Of a stretch of 48,230 nt of DNA, positions 17,780-26,921 are shown one piece after another. The DNA is from Bacteroidales bacterium. Its GTDB lineage: Bacteria > Bacteroidota > Bacteroidia > Bacteroidales > UBA932. Position 1 is the stretch's first letter. The number at the start of each line of letters is the position of its first letter. The notes under the pieces are model-generated. The model did no database searches, had not been told where the DNA came from, and saw only the letters and a list, made by a program, of their open reading frames with translations. The translations under genes and the position numbers were made by a program. Where the stretch lies: the NCBI GenBank assembly GCA_017848635.1, contig JAFIHK010000100.1, positions 1 through 48,230 on the forward strand, in the 5' to 3' direction.

Positions 17780-18391
17780 ATCGCAACACCATTTAAACCT
17801 CGTCCGGGCGGTTTTTACAGACCAAAACCGTCTCCACAGCCGAACAGGCAAGGGGGTGCCTTTTCGGATAGAAAAAATGACGACGGCCCGAGGATTAACA
17901 GACAAATAACCGCACCACGTGTTAGGGTGGTGGGTGAAAACATAGAAAATCCGGGGGTTTTCCCGCTTTTTGAAGCGATTAAGATGGCAGAAGAGCTGGA
18001 GCTGGATCTCGTTGAGATCTCTCCGAATGCAGATCCGCCTGTTTGTAAGATTACTGATTTTCAGAAATTTCTGTATCAACAGAAGAAGAAGGCAAAGGAG
18101 ATGAAAGCCAATGCCTCTAAAGTAGTTGTAAAGGAGATAAGGTTCGGACCTAATACCGACGAACACGATTATCAGTTCAAGCTAAAACACGCTCAGAGTT
18201 TTCTGAAAGAGGGGAGCAAGGTTAAAGCTTATGTCTTTTTTAAAGGACGCTCGATTCTCTTCTCGGAGCAGGGTGAAAAGCTGCTTTTGAGGTTTGCGGT
18301 TGAGCTTGAAGAGTTCGGTAAGGCGGAGCAGCTTCCGAAGCTTGAGGGGAAGAGGATGATTATGATGCTCTCTCCTGCTAAGAAAAAATAA
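17780..18391 (+). CDS. infC: Translation initiation factor IF-3, AUC start
   Basis: 203 residues if translation begins at ATC 17780 (MATPFKPRP, then a basic stretch). The frame has stops at 17762 and 17774, and the first ATG (17927) would remove the conserved [17 protein letters not shown] segment. The N-domain follows ([20 protein letters not shown]), then the linker [20 protein letters not shown] and the C-domain ([29 protein letters not shown]). IF-3 checks start-codon pairing on the 30S subunit. A non-AUG start is the basis of infC autoregulation in E. coli (AUU). Here the same logic probably holds with AUC. It lies 22 bases after thrS. Confidence 0.95.
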   Translation: MATPFKPRPGGFYRPKPSPQPNRQGGAFSDRKNDDGPRINRQITAPRVRVVGENIENPGVFPLFEAIKMAEELELDLVEISPNADPPVCKITDFQKFLYQQKKKAKEMKANASKVVVKEIRFGPNTDEHDYQFKLKHAQSFLKEGSKVKAYVFFKGRSILFSEQGEKLLLRFAVELEEFGKAEQLPKLEGKRMIMMLSPAKKK

Positions 18392-18417
18392 AAACCAACA
18401 ATTTTAAAATAAGTACA

Positions 18418-18612
18418 ATGCCAAAAATGAAAACCAACTCCGGTGCCAAAAAGAGATTTCAACTTACCGGATCGGGAAAAGTGAAGAGAAAGCATGCTTT
18501 CAAAAGTCACATTTTGACAAAAAAGACAATTAAACAAAAGAGAAATCTTACCTACTCTGCATTGGTTTCTAAGGCCGATGAGAAGAGAATCAAAGGTTTA
18601 CTCATTGCTTAA
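18418..18612 (+). CDS. rpmI: 50S ribosomal protein bL35
   Basis: 64 residues, very basic, with the family start [20 protein letters not shown] and [12 protein letters not shown]. Standard position between infC (26 bases upstream) and rplT (79 bases downstream). Confidence 0.97.
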   Translation: MPKMKTNSGAKKRFQLTGSGKVKRKHAFKSHILTKKTIKQKRNLTYSALVSKADEKRIKGLLIA

Positions 18613-18691
18613 TTAATTATTAACCTGAGTGCTCAGCCAAAAGATTTACTCTGTTGTAAACGCTGACATTCGCAAAACAGTATTTTAAAAA

Positions 18692-19036
18692 ATGCCAAGA
18701 TCAGTTAATTCGGTAGCTTCCAGAGCACGCCGTAAAAAAATTCTAAAACTCACGCGCGGTAACTTTCTGGCACGTGCAAATGTGTGGACCGTTGCAAAAA
18801 ACACCTACGAAAAGGGTCTTACTTATGCTTACAGAGACCGTAAGAACAAAAAGAGGTCATTCAGAGCTCTTTGGATTCAGAGGATCAATGCAGCTGCAAG
18901 AGAGCACGGTATGAACTACTCTCAGTTCATTGGCAAGCTTGCAAAAAACAATGTAGGACTAAACCGTAAAGTACTGGCCGATTTGGCTATGAATAATCCA
19001 AAAGCATTTGAAGCCGTTATAAATTCAGTAAAATAA
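18692..19036 (+). CDS. rplT: 50S ribosomal protein bL20
   Basis: 114 residues, full length. Family segments are [39 protein letters not shown] and NYSQFIGKL. It binds 23S rRNA early in 50S assembly and in many bacteria represses its own operon. The 79-base spacer from rpmI contains short inverted repeats (CTGAG-TG-CTCAG near 18625-18636, and CTGTT/AACAG farther on) that could form a leader structure. Confidence 0.97.
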   Translation: MPRSVNSVASRARRKKILKLTRGNFLARANVWTVAKNTYEKGLTYAYRDRKNKKRSFRALWIQRINAAAREHGMNYSQFIGKLAKNNVGLNRKVLADLAMNNPKAFEAVINSVK

Positions 19037-19043
19037 TTTTACT

Positions 19044-20393
19044 GTGAAACGTTCAAGTATATTGAGAAACAAATGGTTCAGGTTTATACTTTGGACCATT
19101 CTCTATTTATTATGGGTAGTTTGGTTCGATAACTACTGGTACCTGTTAGGTATTGCAGTGTTGTTCGATATATTTATTGCCAAGAAGGTAAAATGGGCTT
19201 TCTGGAAAAAGAACTACAAACCGGGAGAGAAGAAGAATGTTTGGCTGGAGTGGCTCGATGCAATTGTTTTTGCACTGATCGTTTCTTCGTTCATTAAGGT
19301 ATTTTTCTTCGAATCATATGTCATTCCAACCTCTTCTATGGAGAGGTCTCTGATGATTGGCGATTATCTGTTTGTAAACAAATACAAGTTTGGTCCCAGA
19401 GTTCCCGAAACGCCTATAGCATTCCCCTTGGTGCATAACAGAATGCCTGTTATCGGAGGTGAATCGTATCTGAGTTCGGTAAGAAATCCGTATCGCCGCC
19501 TAAAGGGTATTAGAGAGGTTCAGAGAGACGACAAGGTTGTCTTTTCATTTCCTAACGGGGACACTGTTTTGTCGCAGATGCCTGAAGTAGATTATTACTA
19601 CTATGTGAGGATGTACGGCAGAGAGTATACCCAAAGGACCTACGGACCTATAATTGTGAGACCGGACGACAGGAAGGATAACTATGTTAAACGTTGTGTG
19701 GCAATAGCAGGAGACTCCCTTGAAGTGGTTAACGGAAAGGTGTTCGTAAACGGTATTGCTCAAAAAAACTACCCTGGTATACAAAATAGCTATACAGTCT
19801 ATACAAATGGGACAAAGATCAATCCTAAATTAATTGAAGAGATGGGTCTCAATCCCGACGAAATACTGTACGATAATACATTGCCTGGTTACTCATATCT
19901 TCCGCTTAATGAAGATGAGGTGGAAAAGATCAAGACACTTGGTAATGTGCAGGATGTCAGACAGAATGTAGATGTGTATCCTCCCGATTTTCCAGACTCT
20001 CCTCTTATGATATTCCCCTTCTCGGAGAATTTCAAATGGACTAAAGATAATTATGGACCAATATGGATACCGAAGGCCGGTGCGACTGTTGATCTGACAC
20101 TAGAAAATCTGCCGCTCTACCAGAGAGTTATAACCTCATATGAGCATAAAAAACTGGATGTTAAGGATGGTAAGATTTTTATCGACGGAAAAGAGGCTCT
20201 CAAATATACTTTCGAAATGAACTACTACTTTATGATGGGAGACAACCGACACAACTCTCTTGATTCAAGATACTGGGGATTTGTTCCGGAATCTCATATA
20301 GTAGGGACTCCGTCTATAATCTGGTTCTCTAAAACTAATTACCAGCCATTCCCTAAAAATATTCGCTGGAATAGGATTTTTAAATTTGTCTGA
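19044..20393 (+). CDS. lepB: Signal peptidase I
   Basis: 449 residues from a GTG start at 19044; no in-frame ATG lies upstream of the catalytic Ser motif. Two N-terminal hydrophobic helices and a third near 73-92 anchor it. The S26 motifs follow: [13 protein letters not shown] (catalytic Ser), [11 protein letters not shown] (catalytic Lys, about residue 216) and [19 protein letters not shown]. The Ser-Lys distance of about 120 residues and the long insert before the GDN box make it far larger than E. coli LepB (324). This is common in Bacteroidetes. It removes signal peptides at the periplasmic face. It starts 7 bases after rplT. Confidence 0.95.
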   Translation: MKRSSILRNKWFRFILWTILYLLWVVWFDNYWYLLGIAVLFDIFIAKKVKWAFWKKNYKPGEKKNVWLEWLDAIVFALIVSSFIKVFFFESYVIPTSSMERSLMIGDYLFVNKYKFGPRVPETPIAFPLVHNRMPVIGGESYLSSVRNPYRRLKGIREVQRDDKVVFSFPNGDTVLSQMPEVDYYYYVRMYGREYTQRTYGPIIVRPDDRKDNYVKRCVAIAGDSLEVVNGKVFVNGIAQKNYPGIQNSYTVYTNGTKINPKLIEEMGLNPDEILYDNTLPGYSYLPLNEDEVEKIKTLGNVQDVRQNVDVYPPDFPDSPLMIFPFSENFKWTKDNYGPIWIPKAGATVDLTLENLPLYQRVITSYEHKKLDVKDGKIFIDGKEALKYTFEMNYYFMMGDNRHNSLDSRYWGFVPESHIVGTPSIIWFSKTNYQPFPKNIRWNRIFKFV

Positions 20394-20395
20394 AA

Positions 20396-20427
20396 TTTGG
20401 AAATTCAAAAAATAAATCAGATATTTG
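20396..20427 (+). promoter_or_regulatory. Promoter of rpmB operon
   Basis: TTTG (20396-20399), 20 bases, then GATATTTG (20420-20427), one mismatch to TAnnTTTG. It begins just after the lepB stop and lies 49 bases before rpmB. Confidence 0.55.
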
Positions 20428-20430
20428 CAG

Positions 20431-20446
20431 CCCCTTATGGGGTTTT
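20431..20446 (+). promoter_or_regulatory. Small hairpin with T-run in the rpmB leader
   Basis: CCCC-TTAT-GGGG followed by TTTT sits between the putative rpmB promoter and the rpmB ATG. It is short (4-bp stem) and could be a weak attenuator or chance. Confidence 0.3.
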
Positions 20447-20476
20447 AAGTGAAAATAATTAATATCGAGATACAAA

Positions 20477-20719
20477 ATGGCACGTGTTTGTCAAGTTACA
20501 GGTAAAAAAAGATTAATCGGAAACAATGTTTCCCACTCGAAACGCCGCACTAAAAGAGAGTTTGCTCCAAATCTCAGAACAAAGCGTTTTTGGTTGGAAG
20601 AGGAGCAAAGATTTGTTACTTTGAAAGTCTCTGCTGCTGGTATTCGTACAATCAATAAAAATGGTCTAAGCGCTACTTTAAAGAAAGCTCAGGCAAACGG
20701 TTTAGTTAAAATCTTTTAA
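20477..20719 (+). CDS. rpmB: 50S ribosomal protein bL28
   Basis: 80 residues. ARVCQVTGKKRLIGNNVSHS is the diagnostic N-terminus, followed by RRTKREFAPNLRTKRFW. The first gene of rpmB-rpmG-DUF4295, a conserved Bacteroidetes cluster. Confidence 0.97.
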   Translation: MARVCQVTGKKRLIGNNVSHSKRRTKREFAPNLRTKRFWLEEEQRFVTLKVSAAGIRTINKNGLSATLKKAQANGLVKIF

Positions 20720-20729
20720 TTAAGAAGTT

Positions 20730-20912
20730 ATGGCAAAGAAAGGTAACAGAGTTCAGGTAATCCTTGAGTGCACCGAACAAAGAGAGAGTGGCGTACCTGG
20801 AATTTCAAGGTATATAACCACTAAAAACAAAAAGAATACAACTCAGAGACTGGAGCGTAAGAAATATAATCCTTTTTTGAAAAAGGTTACACTTCATCGT
20901 GAAATCAAATAA
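20730..20912 (+). CDS. rpmG: 50S ribosomal protein bL33
   Basis: 60 residues. [20 protein letters not shown] and [20 protein letters not shown] are typical. It is probably a zinc-independent form, since only one Cys is present in place of the CxxC pairs. It follows rpmB by 10 bases. Confidence 0.95.
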   Translation: MAKKGNRVQVILECTEQRESGVPGISRYITTKNKKNTTQRLERKKYNPFLKKVTLHREIK

Positions 20913-20932
20913 TTAATAACAGGAATTAGAAT

Positions 20933-21094
20933 ATGGCAAAGAAAGCGGTTGCGTCCTTCAGCGCAGATAAATCAGCTCAGAGAAATGCTACAAAATGCAT
21001 CCGTATGGTCCGTTCTGAGAGAACAGGAGCATATGCGTTCCAGGAGGAGATGGTTCCAAACGAACAAATTAAGGATTTCTTCGCTAAGAAGTAA
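20933..21094 (+). CDS. DUF4295 small basic protein
   Basis: 53 residues from ATG at 20933 to TAA at 21092-21094. The product begins MAKKAVASFSADKSAQRN and ends NEQIKDFFAKK. It matches the short DUF4295 family, consistently found directly after rpmG in Bacteroidetes. The small size, basic N-terminus and position in a ribosomal-protein transcript suggest a ribosome-associated role, but none is established to my knowledge. It lies 20 bases after rpmG and is followed by a terminator. Confidence 0.85.
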   Translation: MAKKAVASFSADKSAQRNATKCIRMVRSERTGAYAFQEEMVPNEQIKDFFAKK

Positions 21095-21113
21095 TTTATT
21101 TGAAAAGATATAT

Positions 21114-21144
21114 TAAAAGGGTGTCGGTACGGCACCCTTTTTTT
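21114..21144 (+). terminator. Intrinsic terminator after rpmB-rpmG-DUF4295
   Basis: AAAGGGTGTC and GGCACCCTTT pair (one G-T wobble) around a GGTAC loop, followed by a T run. It ends the ribosomal protein transcript. Confidence 0.88.
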
Positions 21145-21170
21145 ATTGGGAAATGGCTCATTAATTTTGT

Positions 21171-21178
21171 TATATTTG
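21171..21178 (+). promoter_or_regulatory. -7 box of ftsY
   Basis: TATATTTG matches TAnnTTTG exactly, 21 bases before the ftsY ATG. A TTGG at 21146-21149 lies 21 bases upstream and could act as a weak -33 box. Confidence 0.6.
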
Positions 21179-21199
21179 CAGGATAATTACTAAATAAAG

Positions 21200-22162
21200 A
21201 TGGGAATTTTCGGATTATTCGGAACCAAAAGCAACGATGAGAAGAGAGCTTTGAAGGATGGGATGGAGAAGACCAGGATGGGTATCTTCGAAAAGATTTC
21301 CCGTGCGGTTGCCGGCAAATCAAAAATTGATGATGATTCACTTGATGAGATAGAAGAGGCATTAATAGCTTCGGATATTGGAGTAGAGACGACTCTTCGC
21401 ATAATCGAACGATTGGAAGAGAGAGTAGCCAGGGATAAATTTATGAACAGTGAAGAGCTTGATACTATCCTCAGGGACGAGATCGAGGCTCTGCTGCTTG
21501 GCACTACAGGAGGGGATTCTGAGATGCCGTTTGATCTTTCAAAAAAACCTTATGTGGTTATGGTTGTAGGGGTTAACGGTGTGGGGAAAACTACTACAAT
21601 TGGAAAGCTCGCAGCCAGACTGACACAATCCGGTAAAAAGGTTGTGCTTGGAGCTGCAGATACTTTCAGGGCTGCAGCGATAGATCAACTAGCAGTTTGG
21701 GGAGAGAGGGCCGGAGTTGAGGTGATTCGTCAACAGATGGGCTCTGACCCTGCATCCGTAGCATTTGATACTCTATCTCACGCAGTGGCGGTAGGTGCCG
21801 ATGTCGTTCTTATAGATACAGCAGGAAGATTGCATAATAAGATCAACCTTATGAATGAGCTCTCAAAAATAAGGAGTGTTATGAAGAAGGTATTACCCGA
21901 TGCTCCTCACGATGTTCTGCTTGTTCTTGACGGTTCTACAGGACAGAATGCATATCAGCAGGCAAAGGAGTTCTCAAAGGCTACCGATGTTACGGCACTT
22001 GCTGTAACTAAGCTCGATGGAACTGCAAAAGGGGGCGTTGTAATTGGAATATCCGATCAATTCAAGATCCCTGTAAAATTTATTGGTGTGGGTGAAAAGA
22101 TTGAGGATTTGCAAGTGTTTGATAAAAAAGAGTTTGTGAGCTCTCTCTTTAATAGAAATTAA
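21200..22162 (+). CDS. ftsY: Signal recognition particle receptor FtsY
   Basis: 320 residues: a short N-terminal region and the NG GTPase domain, without the long acidic A domain of E. coli. GTPase motifs are GVNGVGKTTTIGKLA (G1, from residue 124), DTFRAAAIDQL (insertion box), DTAGRLHNK (G3), TKLDGTAKGG (G4) and FIGVGEKIEDLQVF at the C-terminus. It receives SRP-ribosome complexes at the membrane. Its own -7 box and the preceding terminator indicate an independent transcript, probably continuing into pheT (12 bases). Confidence 0.96.
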   Translation: MGIFGLFGTKSNDEKRALKDGMEKTRMGIFEKISRAVAGKSKIDDDSLDEIEEALIASDIGVETTLRIIERLEERVARDKFMNSEELDTILRDEIEALLLGTTGGDSEMPFDLSKKPYVVMVVGVNGVGKTTTIGKLAARLTQSGKKVVLGAADTFRAAAIDQLAVWGERAGVEVIRQQMGSDPASVAFDTLSHAVAVGADVVLIDTAGRLHNKINLMNELSKIRSVMKKVLPDAPHDVLLVLDGSTGQNAYQQAKEFSKATDVTALAVTKLDGTAKGGVVIGISDQFKIPVKFIGVGEKIEDLQVFDKKEFVSSLFNRN

Positions 22163-22174
22163 AATTTTGGATAT

Positions 22175-24634
22175 ATGAAAATATCGTTAAACTGGCTGAA
22201 GGAGTATGTTAAATTTGATCTTCAGCCCGAAGAGGCAGAGAAAATTCTGAGTTCAATCGGACTGGAGGTAGAGGCGATGGAGGAGGTCGAGATGATACCC
22301 GGTGGGTTAAAAGGTGTTGTTGTGGCAAAAGTGGTAGAGTGTGTTAAGCATCCCGACGCCGACAAACTCAAGATTACAAAGGTTGATGCCGGAACTGGAG
22401 AACTTTTACAGGTGGTTTGCGGAGCTCCAAATGTTGCTGAGGGGCAGAAGGTGCTTCTTGCTACAGTAGGGACAAATCTGCGCTTCTCTAACGGAGAGGA
22501 TATAAAGATCAAAAAATCAAAGATCAGAGGCGTTGAATCAAACGGTATGATTTGCGCTGAGGATGAACTGGGAATTGGCACATCGCACGAAGGAATTATG
22601 GTTCTGGATGAGAGTGCACTTCCGGGGACATCTGCCAGTGATTATCTTAAACTTGAATCGGATATAATTTTTGAAATAGGATTGACTCCAAACAGAGTTG
22701 ATGCAGCTTCTCATATTGGAGTTGCGAGGGATCTGGCTGCCTGGCTTAAATTTAACAATTCCGGCGGAGAGCTCACCATTCCTGAAATATCCGGATATGA
22801 CTCTTTACCAAAGTCTGCAGATGTTGAGCCTGCAACTGTAAAAGTAGAGTCACCCGAAGGAGCTCCAAGATATATGGGGGTAACCCTTACCGGAATAAAA
22901 ATTGGTCCCAGCCCTGAGTGGTTAAAGGAGAGGCTTAATTCCATAGGCCTGAAACCTATAAACAATGTAGTGGATGTTACCAATTTTGTGCTTCATGAAA
23001 CCGGTCATCCTTTGCATGCATTTGATCTCGAAAAAGTTAAAAACAGAGAGATTGTTGTAAGAACAGCCCAAAAGGGGGAGAAGTTGGAGACTCTCGACGG
23101 AGTTGTAAGGGAGCTCAGAGATGAGGATCTTATGATTTGTGACAAGAGTAAACCTATGTGTATAGCAGGGATTTTTGGGGGGGCAGATTCCGGTGTATCA
23201 GAATCTACAACATCTATATTTCTTGAGAGTGCCTGGTTTAATCCTGTTTATATAAGAAAAAGCTCTAAATATCACTCTCTTAAAACCGATGCATCATTCC
23301 GGTTTGAGAGAGGGTGTGATCCAATGATACTCCCATATGCGCTCAAACGTGCGGCAATACTTCTTAATGAGGTAGCCGGAGCAAAAATCTGCGGAGAGAT
23401 TGTTGATGTAGTATCTGAAGAGTTTGAAAGGGCCTTTGTTTCACTCGATTTTGACAGAATGCGGAGGTTTATCGGTAAGAGTATCTCCAATGAGGATTTT
23501 GTTAAAATTCTGGGTTACCTGGATTTTGAAATCACAAAAATGGAGGGTAATGTTGCAGATGTTCTTGTCCCTTCATACAGAGTAGATGTGACACGAGAAT
23601 GCGATATTGTTGAGGATCTGCTCAGAATATACGGTTATAACAATGTTGAACTGCCACAGAACGTAAAAATCTCTATAAATACAACTCCTCGTCCCGATCC
23701 GGAGAAGATCAGGGGCGAAATATCAACTTTTCTTGCATCTAACGGGTTTTTTGAGACGATGAACAACTCTCTTACAAAATCGGATTATTATGCAAAACTG
23801 AAGAGCTATCCTGAGGAGAGATTGGTATATCTGCTTAACCCATTAAGTTCCGATCTAAATGCAATGAGGCAAACTCTGATATTGAACGGACTTGAGGTTA
23901 TCGCCTGGAATATCAATCGTCAGCAGAGCAATTTAAAACTTTTTGAGTTAGGTAATGTCTACTCAAAAGTTTCTGAAAAGGATGGGAGTGACCTGTCTGC
24001 TTATAATGAGGAGTTCAGAATTTCTCTGTTTATTACAGGTAACAGCGGGCAGTCGTGGAGGTCAGGAGTTGTAAATACACATTACTTTACATTAAAAGGC
24101 TACCTGGAACTTCTATTGCGCAGATTTGGAATTGATGTTAACGATCTTACTTATGAGGCGGCACCATATGATATTTTTGCTGAGGGACTATCCTATTTTA
24201 TCGGTGAAAAGAGGCTGGCAGATCTTGGTACAGTAAACAGTTCCCTGCTGAAAATGTTTGGAATAAAGCAACCGGTATTTGCAGCCGAAATCTCTTGGAA
24301 GGTGCTCTTAAATGCAATTAAAAAGCAGAAGATTCTCTATAAGGAGTTACCAAGATTTCCTGAGGTTAGAAGAGATCTTGCACTTCTTGTTAATGAGGAT
24401 GTTACATTTGCAGAGTTGAGAAAATGTGCCTTTAAGATTGAGAAGAGGCTCCTTAAGCAGGTTGTGCTTTTCGATGTTTACCGAGGTGACAAGATTCCTG
24501 AAGGGAAGAAGCAGTATGCTCTCAGCTTTACGTTACAGGATCCCGAAAAGACTCTTACAGATAAGTATGTTGAGGAGATTATGTCCAGACTGCTGAGTGC
24601 ATTTTCGGATACATTCGGAGCTCAGCTTAGATAA
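22175..24634 (+). CDS. pheT: Phenylalanyl-tRNA synthetase beta subunit
   Basis: 819 residues, full length. In order: the N-terminal and tRNA-binding EMAP-like domain (about 39-150, HPDADKLKITKVD, GVESNGMICAEDELGIG), B3/B4 editing region (RYMGVTLTGIKIG, NNVVDVTNFVLHETGHPLHAFD), B5 domain, core, and a C-terminal FDX-ACB anticodon-binding domain (RFPEVRRDLALLVNEDVTFAEL). It acts with PheS, which is not in this window; in many Bacteroidetes pheS and pheT are unlinked. The UbiA gene begins 1 base after its stop. Confidence 0.96.
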   Translation: MKISLNWLKEYVKFDLQPEEAEKILSSIGLEVEAMEEVEMIPGGLKGVVVAKVVECVKHPDADKLKITKVDAGTGELLQVVCGAPNVAEGQKVLLATVGTNLRFSNGEDIKIKKSKIRGVESNGMICAEDELGIGTSHEGIMVLDESALPGTSASDYLKLESDIIFEIGLTPNRVDAASHIGVARDLAAWLKFNNSGGELTIPEISGYDSLPKSADVEPATVKVESPEGAPRYMGVTLTGIKIGPSPEWLKERLNSIGLKPINNVVDVTNFVLHETGHPLHAFDLEKVKNREIVVRTAQKGEKLETLDGVVRELRDEDLMICDKSKPMCIAGIFGGADSGVSESTTSIFLESAWFNPVYIRKSSKYHSLKTDASFRFERGCDPMILPYALKRAAILLNEVAGAKICGEIVDVVSEEFERAFVSLDFDRMRRFIGKSISNEDFVKILGYLDFEITKMEGNVADVLVPSYRVDVTRECDIVEDLLRIYGYNNVELPQNVKISINTTPRPDPEKIRGEISTFLASNGFFETMNNSLTKSDYYAKLKSYPEERLVYLLNPLSSDLNAMRQTLILNGLEVIAWNINRQQSNLKLFELGNVYSKVSEKDGSDLSAYNEEFRISLFITGNSGQSWRSGVVNTHYFTLKGYLELLLRRFGIDVNDLTYEAAPYDIFAEGLSYFIGEKRLADLGTVNSSLLKMFGIKQPVFAAEISWKVLLNAIKKQKILYKELPRFPEVRRDLALLVNEDVTFAELRKCAFKIEKRLLKQVVLFDVYRGDKIPEGKKQYALSFTLQDPEKTLTDKYVEEIMSRLLSAFSDTFGAQLR

Positions 24635-24635
24635 G

Positions 24636-25496
24636 ATGAAGAATTCATTTGTTAACTTCTATAATCTCGTAAAGTTTCCACATACTGTATTTGCATTGCC
24701 ATTTGCTTTTACAGGATTTGCGCTTGGTATAATAAAGTACGGAGGAGACTTTACAATAGTTCTGTTTTTTCAGATTCTCGGGGCGATGGTATTCGCGAGG
24801 AATGCCGCTATGGGATTCAACAGATATATTGACAGATATATCGATGCTTCCAATCCAAGAACAAAGGGGCGTGAGATTCCTTCGGGACTAATTGCTCCTG
24901 AGCGGGCTTTATGGTTCACTATTATAAACATTGCTCTTTTTATTATAGTTTCATTTTCTATTAACGAGCTCTGTTTTTATCTCTCTTTCCCGGCTTTGGC
25001 GGTTCTTTTGGGATATAGTTACACAAAACGATTTACCTGGCTATGTCACTATGTTCTTGGATTGGGCCTTGCTATGGCGCCTGCAGGGGCATTTATTGCC
25101 GTAACAGGGACATTAACGCCGGCAATAGTGACACTTCTGCTTGCGGTCCTATTTTGGGTAAGTGGATTTGATATTATATACTCTCTCCCAGACGCCGATT
25201 ACGATACTGAAAATAATCTCAATTCGGTTCCTCAGAGATTCGGGATTAAAAGAGCATTGACAATATCTTCGGCCGGCCACTTAATTGTTGCACCTCTTAT
25301 AATTCTAACGGGAGTATTTTCTGGAGCAGGCTCTCTCTATTATATTGGTTCGGTTCTGTTTTTAATACTGCTCGTTTATCAGCATGTTATAGTAAAGGCG
25401 AACGATCTTTCAAGAGTAAATGCGGCATTTTTTACCGCTAATGGCTTCGCCTCCATCATTTACGCAATATTTTCCATATCGGACATGTTCGTATAG
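24636..25496 (+). CDS. UbiA-type prenyltransferase (4-hydroxybenzoate polyprenyltransferase-like, possibly MqnP)
   Basis: 286 residues from ATG at 24636; the earlier in-frame ATG at 24597 lies inside pheT. It has about eight membrane helices. The two Asp-rich motifs that bind prenyl diphosphate and Mg are NRYIDRYID (Asn62, Asp66, Asp70) and LPDADYDTENN (Asp186-Asp190), plus NPRTKGREIPSG. This fits the UbiA-like branch often assigned to MqnP of the futalosine menaquinone route. Assignment to quinone synthesis is inference, since no other quinone gene is nearby. It is probably cotranscribed with pheT. Confidence 0.82.
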   Translation: MKNSFVNFYNLVKFPHTVFALPFAFTGFALGIIKYGGDFTIVLFFQILGAMVFARNAAMGFNRYIDRYIDASNPRTKGREIPSGLIAPERALWFTIINIALFIIVSFSINELCFYLSFPALAVLLGYSYTKRFTWLCHYVLGLGLAMAPAGAFIAVTGTLTPAIVTLLLAVLFWVSGFDIIYSLPDADYDTENNLNSVPQRFGIKRALTISSAGHLIVAPLIILTGVFSGAGSLYYIGSVLFLILLVYQHVIVKANDLSRVNAAFFTANGFASIIYAIFSISDMFV

Positions 25497-25507
25497 AGAA
25501 GAGGAAT

Positions 25508-25543
25508 AAAAAAACTCCCCCGGTACTAAAAGTACTGGGGGAG
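25508..25543 (-). terminator. Intrinsic terminator of eno
   Basis: A stem of about 13 bp (CTCCCCC-G-GTACT with AGTAC-T-GGGGGAG, one G-T pair) and AAA loop. Read on the minus strand it is followed by a run of T (the A run at 25508-25514). It lies 45 bases after the enolase stop and just past the convergent UbiA stop. Confidence 0.9.
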
Positions 25544-25588
25544 AAGGAAGCACACCAATCAGTGACCTTTTGAATTGTGCTCTCTCAA

Positions 25589-26863
<1,275 letters not shown>

Positions 26864-26921
26864 CTATTTTTTTGTTAAATTTACAAATTAATTTCGCACA
26901 AATTACAACAAATATCACGCC

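Noticed and set aside
17927-18391. infC starting at the first ATG
   Set aside because: That would delete the conserved [14 protein letters not shown] segment, and there is no ribosome site there, while a strong one precedes ATC at 17780.
18613-18691. tRNA or other structured RNA gene between rpmI and rplT
   Set aside because: Only short inverted repeats are present; no cloverleaf can be drawn. No tRNA or rRNA was recognised in any intergenic gap of the window.
24597-24635. UbiA gene start inside pheT
   Set aside because: The in-frame ATG at 24636, one base after the pheT stop, gives the normal N-terminus; the upstream part is the pheT C-terminal coding region in another frame.
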